The notes under the pieces are model-generated. The model was not told where the DNA came from. It was given only the letters and a program-made list of their open reading frames with translations, and did not search any database. This document shows positions 56,201-61,390 of a stretch of 61,390 bases of DNA, in pieces (the first letter of the stretch is position 1; each line of letters begins with the position of its first letter). The position numbers were made by a program, and so were the translations under genes. Origin of the DNA: Deltaproteobacteria bacterium (lineage in GTDB: Bacteria > Desulfobacterota > Binatia > HRBIN30 > JACQVA1); NCBI GenBank assembly GCA_016210005.1, contig JACQVA010000170.1, positions 1 through 61,390 of the forward strand, written 5' to 3'.

Positions 56201-58725
56201 ACAGCTGGCATCAGTGTAACGGCAAGCACTACGGCAACGTCGCCCATAGTTCGAGCGGCGGCACCGGCACCGAGCTGCGGGCTCACACCCACACCGACTA
56301 CGCCTGCCTCGACACCGCCAGCGCCTACATCGCCGACAAGCCGCTGCGGGTGTGGGTGAACGCCAGCGACGACAGCACCGCGCTCGAAGAGAAGTGGTTC
56401 GTCTACGACGGCGGCGCGCTCGTCAAGGGCAACGTCACCAGTGTCTTCTCGTGGCTCGATCGCACCAGTGATCCCAGCCTGCCTGCCGGCAGCACCTGTC
56501 CGCAAGCGCCCCACGGCGGCAGCGGCGGCTGTGCCTCGGTGCAGTCGGCTTACGACGCCTTCGGCAACCTCACCACGGTGACCGACGCGCTCGGGCGCAG
56601 CACCACCACCGTCTACGACAGCGCCACGCGCAGCTATCCCTACCGCGTGATTCAGCCGACGGTGGACAAGCCCGCGCCCGAGCCGGATGTCACCTTCGAA
56701 GCCGCCATGCAGTACGATCCCGGGTGCGGCAAGCTGCTTTCACAGACGGTAAGCTACCCCTCGGGGCAGGACCCCGCGCTACAACCCAAGACGCGGCGCA
56801 GCTACGACAGCTTCTGCCGCCTCGAAGCTACCTATCCCGTCGATGAAGCCACCACCGGCTCAGCGCAGGAGTTCACCTACTACCTCGGAAACCTGCAAAC
56901 CCCGTCGGCTACGGTGGTGGCCAGCCGCGAGCCCAATAACAGCTCCGGTTACCTCTACCGCAGCACCGTCAGTGACGCGCTGGGGCGGCCCTTGCAGCAA
57001 AAGCACGAGGCCGTCATCGAGGGCGGCAGCCTGGCCACGGTAGCCACCACCACCACCTACGGCGAGCGCGGCGCGGTGGCGGCGAGCTTTGCCCCGTTCA
57101 CGCCGGGTGGGCTGCTCTACCAGTACACCAGCGTGCCGCCAGGCACGGGCGAGACCGGCCATGTCAGCGACGCGCTCGGGCGCGTTACCCAGACCACCAA
57201 CCCCGACGGCTCGGTGCGTGTCGCCGAGTACAACGTGGCCTGGCAGATTACCACCAAAGACGAGTGCTACCAGGCCGGCTCCTGCGCCGGCGCCAAAGTG
57301 GTGGAGAAGCGCGACGCCTTCGGCCACGTCATCGAGAAGCAGCTCTACGCGCGCGCCGGCGGGCAGGACACGCTCAGCACGCGCACGCAGTACGGCTACG
57401 ACGAGTTGGGCCGGCTGCGCACCACCATGCAGGGTGATGCCGCCTGCTGGAACAGCGCCTCCACCATCGTGCTCGACTACGACGCCTTTGGCCGCAAGCT
57501 GTCGCTGGACGACCCCGACTCCGGCTACTGGCGCTACGGTTACAATCTCGCCGGCAACCTGATCTACCAGGATGATCCGAAGAGCGGCCAGCACGTGCAG
57601 TTCTGCTACGATGCGATTAACCGCATCACCGCCAAGCACATCTTCGACAACAGCAGCGTGGATGACTACGTCAGCGGCATCTGCGGCTCGGCCGCACGCA
57701 TTGCCTACAGCTACGACGCCGCCACCGTGCCCTACGGCTTCGGGCGGATGACCACGGTCGATGACGAGTCCGGTAGCACGCGCGTGCTCGCCTACGACGT
57801 GCGCGGGCGCCAGTTGAGCGCCGAGAAGCAGATCGACTTCAACAGCCACCTCACCACCGCCGTGACCGAGACCGCCTACGATGCCGCCGATCACGTCACC
57901 GAGATCACTTACCCCGACGGCGAAGTGGTCGCCTACGACTACGACGATGCCGGGCAGACGGTGGCCGCCACCTGCGTGGCCAATTGCACGGTCGGGCTGC
58001 CGGCGGCTTACCTGCAAAGCCTCACCTACGACCTCTTCGGCCGGCCGCGAATGGTCACTCATGGCAACGCTACCACCGACACCCGCACCTACGGCGACCA
58101 GAGCACGAACTATCGCCTAGCGACGCTCGCCACGCAGCAAGGCACCACCAGCCATCTCAACTTGAGCTACCCGCAATACACCGCCGGCGGGTTGCTGGCG
58201 CAGATCGGCGATCAGCGCGACCCCAGCGGGGCATTGAGCAACAGCGCCATTTTCGGCTACGACGGCGTGGGGCGCTTGACGGCGGTGAGCGGCAACCCGT
58301 ATTTGAACGCCAGCTACAGCTATGACTATCTCGGCAACATCACCCAGAAGGAGGGCCGCACGTTCTACTACAACGACCTGAGCCGGCCGCACCGGGTGAC
58401 GGCGATGCTGAACGGGGCGGCGTTCACGGCCTTCGAGCACGACGACAACGGCAACCGCAGCTCGAAGGAGAACCAGGCGCAGGTGTACAGCTACGACGCC
58501 GATGATCGGCTGAGTGCGATCACCACCGGGGCGCAGTTCAAGTACGACTACACCGGGCAGAAGACGGCGCAGGTCAGCGCCGGCAGCGAGACGCGCTACT
58601 ACGGCAGCCTGGCCGAGGTCGCCGGCGGCTACCTGACCAAGCACTACTTTGCCGGCGGCTTGCGCATCGCCTCACAGCGGGTGGTAGCCAGCGGCTGGCA
58701 GATGTCTCGGGCAGCCAGCCGATGA
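53281..58725 (+). CDS. Secreted SpvB/VCBS/RHS-repeat shell protein, lacking the RHS core
   Basis: An 1814-residue protein forming the cocoon part of a polymorphic toxin. It has a signal peptide (GLIALCLVLLWGAPVFAQ) and an SpvB/TcaC-like N terminus (LTPRLALAYSSSNGPSPYGY, GWDLPLGRIQRSTKHG). Six VCBS/FG-GAP calcium loops lie between about residues 398 and 745: DINGDGFAD, DLTGDGLPD, DMNGDGLPD, DINGDGLPD, DLNGDGLPD and DVDGDGLAD. RHS/YD repeats run from about 1087 (YDAFGNLTTVTDALGRSTTT) to the end. It stops at KHYFAGGLRIASQRVV plus a short tail, exactly where RHS proteins normally continue into YHxDHLGS. The missing core is in the next gene, reached by an ATGA overlap. Cys pairs fit an extracytoplasmic protein. 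Confidence 0.87.
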   Translation: MIGRDRQTGAGPNARSVGAGLIALCLVLLWGAPVFAQTPHGDGSQTGDGSNAFTGLAQAPEANLFVGAATTSIAIEVSPGRKNLTPRLALAYSSSNGPSPYGYGWDLPLGRIQRSTKHGVLSCTDDSYRNDFVLALPGTSVECTLAGATCVPRIEESFLRIEYDAATTSWTVRDKSGLRYTFGDTAATRLGSSLTSLFSPGAPCSYIHAWALTRIQDTNGNTVDFSYINTDGMLYPDRILYGANPAAGMPAHPFEVNFVWSDEDNFGRPLEDQLLNGMGGFAARLTKILSRIEMRYPAGGRRVRWYSLQYYGSQLGASDPLGRQSFLRAVTLYDDYDQTLARFDGLPAASVFQYHHSDAASGRAGFAATAQSATRPALNQSPETLRWTDADSGDTWRDVFDINGDGFADLIDTMALHQRNCSVAVPDYWDVYLGSPGGFSTTPIAWWVPARTTMCDIGTTGDIQTYTTTVDLTGDGLPDFVDARGLPWVVYKGTAHSPYSPTNGWGFEAGVSWSAPRIYTRETMLGAALNGWDGSANRQDLLDMNGDGLPDLVRTAAPANDFTWKVWFNRGCTATGCGFGPEELIAGSSNAISFQTDGSNMVLGTFDINGDGLPDTVYSQRTPGGGFAGYWEVWLNRGHAIDQYAQWSLPVAASYIRHRNNNEPQDYIGDFFDLNGDGLPDVIDSSNWSPTNGKWQVYLNRGNGFAPQPLDWNAPAELLRDRSEGGGRTYQDTFDVDGDGLADYLDYRSAPYLIYHAADGAWLASGSTVVANEDGAKPDLLERMENGLDAATLLQYRPSTAWDNTGGDFITDLPFALWTLTGIERQDGMCDAQGACTGPAGSSHSLVTTISYQDGKFDTVERSFRGFGLVWSEDADDSVAPRRGVATYFHQSAALAGRVQESWTFDAANGGSPWTTPLARSENTWECADPITGSVIGCPAEPAGDVWVRLSLIRRQEFSNYSIGSARTSTTQNHSWHQCNGKHYGNVAHSSSGGTGTELRAHTHTDYACLDTASAYIADKPLRVWVNASDDSTALEEKWFVYDGGALVKGNVTSVFSWLDRTSDPSLPAGSTCPQAPHGGSGGCASVQSAYDAFGNLTTVTDALGRSTTTVYDSATRSYPYRVIQPTVDKPAPEPDVTFEAAMQYDPGCGKLLSQTVSYPSGQDPALQPKTRRSYDSFCRLEATYPVDEATTGSAQEFTYYLGNLQTPSATVVASREPNNSSGYLYRSTVSDALGRPLQQKHEAVIEGGSLATVATTTTYGERGAVAASFAPFTPGGLLYQYTSVPPGTGETGHVSDALGRVTQTTNPDGSVRVAEYNVAWQITTKDECYQAGSCAGAKVVEKRDAFGHVIEKQLYARAGGQDTLSTRTQYGYDELGRLRTTMQGDAACWNSASTIVLDYDAFGRKLSLDDPDSGYWRYGYNLAGNLIYQDDPKSGQHVQFCYDAINRITAKHIFDNSSVDDYVSGICGSAARIAYSYDAATVPYGFGRMTTVDDESGSTRVLAYDVRGRQLSAEKQIDFNSHLTTAVTETAYDAADHVTEITYPDGEVVAYDYDDAGQTVAATCVANCTVGLPAAYLQSLTYDLFGRPRMVTHGNATTDTRTYGDQSTNYRLATLATQQGTTSHLNLSYPQYTAGGLLAQIGDQRDPSGALSNSAIFGYDGVGRLTAVSGNPYLNASYSYDYLGNITQKEGRTFYYNDLSRPHRVTAMLNGAAFTAFEHDDNGNRSSKENQAQVYSYDADDRLSAITTGAQFKYDYTGQKTAQVSAGSETRYYGSLAEVAGGYLTKHYFAGGLRIASQRVVASGWQMSRAASR

Positions 58726-60311
58726 TTGTCGTGATCTTGCGCGATGATCTTGCTCTCCCCGTCTCCGCGTCTCTCATTCTCATCGTCTCCGTTCTTCTCA
58801 TTGCTCCCTGGCGCAAGAAGCGCGTCGTCGCCGTCGCCGTGCGTCACGGGCACGTGATCTTGGTGTTGATCACATTCAGTGTGGCCACGCTGCCGGTGCC
58901 GCTCTTGATACAACCCGCATCGGCCCAGGTAGCAACCCCCACGCGCACGCCGACGCGGACCCCGACGCGGACACCGACCAGAACCCCGACCAGAACTCCA
59001 ACCTTCACCCCCACTCGGACACCGACTCGAACGCCCACGCGCACTCCAACCCGGACCCCGACGCGCACCCCCACCCGCACCCCGACCCCGCCGATCACCG
59101 GCTTGTGGCACTACCACCTCGATCACCTCGGCTCGGTGCAGGTAATCACCAACAGCGCCGGCGCGATCCAGCAACAGATCCGCTACCGCCCCTACGGCGA
59201 CATCCGCTACAAGACCGGCAGCACTTACAACCACTACGAATTCACCGGCTACGAGACCGAAGCCACCAGCGGCCTCGACTACGCCGGCGCCCGCTTCTAC
59301 GACCCGGCGTTGGGGATGTTCTTAACGCACGATCCCGCCCGGCAGTTCGCCAGCCCGTACACCTACACCAACTGGAACCCGGTTAATCTGACCGATCCCA
59401 GCGGGGCGATGGCCGAATGGGCCATCGCAGCGATCATTGTCGCTGCGGTGTTTGCGGGCGCAAGCGCCACGGCAGCGGCAGTTGATGCGGCGATTCGGAC
59501 CGGCAGCTTTCTGGAGAGCGTCAAAGCGGCGGGCGTTAGCCTGGCGATGAGCGGAGCCGGACCAGGGACGAGTTTCGGCTTGCAGCTGTTGGCCCCGAAG
59601 ACCTTCGGGCATTTTGATGTGGAGGATTATGGCATCTCGCTGGCACCTCTGGCAGGCAGCGCCTACGGGAGCTACCAGGGTTTCCGTAGCGGCAGCTACG
59701 CCAGCGCCAGCGTCGCCGCCGCCGCCACCGCCTACGGCATCTACGGTGTCGCCAAAGCTGCCTACCAGAAGTACTATGCCGCCCAAGGGGGGAATGGCGG
59801 AGGCACCCAAGAGTCCCAAGGGGCAAGCGAGACTGCAAGTGCCACAAAGCACTCAGTTGACGCCATGGGTCGAGCGGAGGTCGATGCGGCACGCGCGGCG
59901 GGTTACGAACCTGCGACCAATGACATGAAGGTTCTTCATGCCGCCAACGCGTACTACGGGACGAGAGCTGCGGCGACTTGGCTTACCGGCGCGAGTAGCG
60001 GTCCCCTCCACTACGCGGGCCGGCTACTCGCAACTCCGTTCGTAACGCTGGGGGGAATCGGTTACGAGGTCTACACTGCATTCGCGCCCTTCGACGGGCA
60101 ACCGTTCCTTGATTGGGTGTGGGATACGCCGGGTGATCTCGTCGCTAATACCTACGGTCAGCTCGTCTCGCTTACCGCGCCAAACAGCTGGGCGGTGAGT
60201 GCCATTCGCGGTGCGCAAGTGATCCCAGGCCCGAACCACGTCTGGATGCTAACGGGCGGCAGGGCGCCGATTATCAGCTCGCCGGGAGGACCGAATGGCC
60301 TCCCGCGATGA
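58722..60311 (+). CDS. Separate RHS-core and toxin C-terminal protein with signal segment and TPTR linker
   Basis: A 529-residue protein starting inside the stop of the shell gene. Residues 1-70 are two hydrophobic stretches (LALPVSASLILIVSVLLIAP and VILVLITFSVATLPVPLLIQ) ending in PASA, a likely signal-peptide cleavage site. Residues 72-123 are 13 TPTR-type units. The RHS core follows (about 127-225): HLDHLGSVQVITNSAGAI, YRPYGDIRYKTGS, YDPALGMFLTHDP and NPVNLTDPSG. After DPSG comes a hydrophobic pre-toxin region, the junction AAQGGNGG near residue 353, and a C terminus of about 170 residues that I cannot assign. The next gene overlaps its 3' end by 17 bp, as immunity genes often do. Confidence 0.82.
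   Translation: MIVVILRDDLALPVSASLILIVSVLLIAPWRKKRVVAVAVRHGHVILVLITFSVATLPVPLLIQPASAQVATPTRTPTRTPTRTPTRTPTRTPTFTPTRTPTRTPTRTPTRTPTRTPTRTPTPPITGLWHYHLDHLGSVQVITNSAGAIQQQIRYRPYGDIRYKTGSTYNHYEFTGYETEATSGLDYAGARFYDPALGMFLTHDPARQFASPYTYTNWNPVNLTDPSGAMAEWAIAAIIVAAVFAGASATAAAVDAAIRTGSFLESVKAAGVSLAMSGAGPGTSFGLQLLAPKTFGHFDVEDYGISLAPLAGSAYGSYQGFRSGSYASASVAAAATAYGIYGVAKAAYQKYYAAQGGNGGGTQESQGASETASATKHSVDAMGRAEVDAARAAGYEPATNDMKVLHAANAYYGTRAAATWLTGASSGPLHYAGRLLATPFVTLGGIGYEVYTAFAPFDGQPFLDWVWDTPGDLVANTYGQLVSLTAPNSWAVSAIRGAQVIPGPNHVWMLTGGRAPIISSPGGPNGLPR
58935..59090 (+). repeat. 12-bp coding minisatellite (TPTR x13)
   Basis: Thirteen 12-base units encode TPTR, with one TPTF (unit 6) and a final TPTP. Third codon positions vary, so the amino acid pattern is kept while the DNA diverges. 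It forms a stiff Pro/Thr/Arg linker between the membrane or signal segment and the RHS core. The complementary strand reads as a VGVR repeat, which is not a gene. Confidence 0.85.
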
Positions 60312-60711
60312 GGGTATCGCAGACGGCCGCTCAGTGGCCAGATGGTTGCTGGTTGCGGCCGTCTGCTTGGTCTCCATTTGCGCTAGCGCGTGCCCCGCGT
60401 CGGCCCCGGCTGGAAGCGCTTCCGATGTGCCATCGGAGATCTCGGAATTGCTCGGCAAGGACGTCATGATCAGCTTCAAGTGGTCGACGCCAACTTCTGT
60501 TCTTGAGTCGCTCACGCTAGTGGGCAGGCTCGTTCGAGTCGACGAGGAGGTCCTCGTGGTGGATGTCAAGAAGAGCATTCGAAGCGAGCAGCAAGAACAA
60601 GTTGTCGGCGCGCTCGAGAGACACGGAAAGCTCAAGCGCGACCCAGATGGCCATTTGGTATACGCGCTCCGAAGGGAGATCGCTGATCTGCGGCTGTATC
60701 CGAGAATCTGA
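60295..60711 (+). CDS. Predicted lipoprotein, candidate immunity protein for the RHS C terminus
   Basis: A 138-residue protein with an N-terminal hydrophobic segment ending in a lipobox-like site (WLLVAAVCLVSICASAC, cysteine about residue 33). The mature domain is about 105 residues (ELLGKDVMISFKWSTPTSVL, LVGRLVRVDEEVLVVDVKKS, REIADLRLYPRI) and is likely beta-rich. I do not recognise the family. It overlaps the toxin gene by 17 bp and precedes the orphan cassette, the standard place of an immunity gene. If it is immunity, its lipoprotein signal implies the toxin acts in the periplasm or at the membrane. Confidence 0.6.
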   Translation: MASRDEGIADGRSVARWLLVAAVCLVSICASACPASAPAGSASDVPSEISELLGKDVMISFKWSTPTSVLESLTLVGRLVRVDEEVLVVDVKKSIRSEQQEQVVGALERHGKLKRDPDGHLVYALRREIADLRLYPRI

Positions 60712-61337
60712 ACACCGCCCAAGGAGGAAATGGAGGAATCTCCCAGGAAGGGCAGCTACGATTTGCAGCAGATGAGTACGATCAGAGCTTCAGCGGTGTC
60801 GGGGGCGGTGGAAGAATCGGCCCTCACCGCATCATGTCGATCGACGTCAACCAGAGCGGCCCGATGACCCTCGCCGACCCGCTCGTTGAACAGGGCCGCA
60901 TATCGAGTGGTTTCGTTCGAAGAGATGGAAGCTATCACGGCGGCTTAGACATCGGTGCGCCAGAAGGGACTCCGATCTATGCCGCCGAGAGTGGTGTGGT
61001 TAGCTATGCCGGTCCGCGAACCGGGTACGGGCGGTACATCGACATCCAGCATTTCGGTTATGACGTGGTAACCCGGTACGGCCATGTTAGGGGCTTCGCC
61101 CCTGGAATTGGCCCCGGCTCGACGGTCGGTAAAGGCGAGCTATACAGGCGCCTACGTAGGGAACGTCGAGCGACGGCAGTTGGGGGCTGGATGACGAGCA
61201 GTACAGCACGCCGCCGCACTGCGCTACCGGCACGGTGCAGCTGGCAGCCAATACTTGGTGCCGCATCGAGACCCGCGCCGACGTCGCCGGCGGGCAGTGG
61301 TCGGCGACGCTGTACAGCGATGGCGGCAACGCGCTAG
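60711..61337 (+). pseudogene. Orphan RHS C-terminal cassette with truncated M23 peptidase domain
   Basis: The frame has no start codon of its own before the homologous part. It opens NTAQGGNGGISQEGQL, matching the AAQGGNGG junction inside the live RHS protein. It then encodes an M23 (LytM-type) endopeptidase domain: YHGGLDIGAPEGTPIYAAES, GVVSYAGPRTGYGRYIDIQH and VVTRYGHVRGFAPGIGPGST. At GKGE the homology breaks; the frame then turns into Arg-rich noise and the final H-x-H motif of M23 enzymes is absent. It is therefore a displaced toxin tip that lost its shell and its end. A start at the internal ATG 60834 would give 167 residues. Confidence 0.65.
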
Positions 61338-61390
61338 AAACACTGAGCTGCACCAAGACCATGACGGCATCGTGCAACCACGTGGCCTTG
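61160..61390 (+). other. Open coding-like fragment running off the window
   Basis: Directly after a TAG at 61157, a frame different from the M23 cassette encodes DGSWGLDDEQYSTPPHC and LAANTWCRIETRADVAGGQW then SATLYSDGGNALETL, and stays open to the last base. It has paired cysteines and a beta-sandwich look, like a concanavalin/LamG-type domain of a secreted protein. No start codon fits. It is probably part of another displaced cassette or the middle of a rearranged gene. Confidence 0.4.

Noticed and set aside
58700..58730. Programmed -1 frameshift joining the RHS shell and core
   Set aside because: The core frame relation would allow it, but no slippery heptamer or downstream stem is visible. 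ATGA re-initiation explains the overlap more simply.
58844..59098. Leftward frame encoding a VGVR repeat
   Set aside because: It is the exact antisense of the TPTR minisatellite; its regularity comes from the 12-bp repeat, and no start context supports it.

Overview
The window is about 61 kb of high-GC DNA from a Gram-negative, probably aerobic or facultative bacterium. A prepilin peptidase, NtrB/NtrC, a sigma-54 promoter, a DnaB helicase and a two-gene 2-oxoacid:ferredoxin oxidoreductase beside a superoxide dismutase would suit a deltaproteobacterial-type or Binatota-like lineage. That placement is inference: there is no rRNA or other marker gene to fix it. The gene order reads like a metagenome-derived chromosome, with housekeeping blocks interrupted by accessory islands.

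Layout. 1-0.7 kb: prepilin peptidase, cut by the window edge. 0.9-10.5 kb: surface-polysaccharide locus with three GT-B glycosyltransferases, a membrane GT2, an MBOAT O-acetyltransferase with an SGNH-like partner, a GT-C-like membrane protein and a PAP2 lipid phosphatase. 10.6-12.1 kb: semialdehyde dehydrogenase. 12.5-27.9 kb: defence island with an SNF2-type helicase ending in a DUF3883 nuclease-like domain, an antisense SIR2 gene, a DUF1156 adenine methyltransferase, an MNT/HEPN pair, a Swt1-HEPN/DUF499 ATPase, a RES/Xre toxin-antitoxin pair, a MITE-like element and a broken MNT gene. 27.9-51.7 kb: mostly ordinary genes (ThDP enzyme, ilvE, thioesterase, ntrBC, thiE, dnaB, a MetRS-C-like domain, a secreted subtilase, SnoaL-like protein, acyl-CoA dehydrogenase, ABC-FtsX-HlyD exporter, korAB, sod). 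51.7-61.4 kb: a UvrD remnant, a regulatory region with palindromes and a textbook sigma-54 promoter, then a polymorphic RHS toxin locus split over two coupled genes, a candidate immunity gene and a displaced orphan C-terminal cassette.

Most notable finding. The three large genes of the defence operon carry six in-frame insertions of one repeat family. Each has a purine-rich arm (GAGAAGTGAGAAACGAG type) followed by its pyrimidine-rich inverted counterpart. Two insertions (431 and 433 bp) enclose a 117-codon four-helix-bundle gene of the S23/23S-rRNA-intervening-sequence family. Four are 71-83 bp hairpins without the gene. In every case the host frame stays open through the insertion, and the four-helix gene is read in the same +1 frame relative to its host both times. 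This looks like an intervening-sequence-like mobile element adapted to landing in protein-coding genes.

Second notable region. The RHS locus has a secreted SpvB/VCBS/RHS shell that ends by an ATGA overlap into a second protein. That protein has its own membrane or signal segments, 13 TPTR-type repeats, the RHS core and a variable C terminus. Downstream is an orphan M23-peptidase cassette that shares the AQGGNGG junction with the live toxin.
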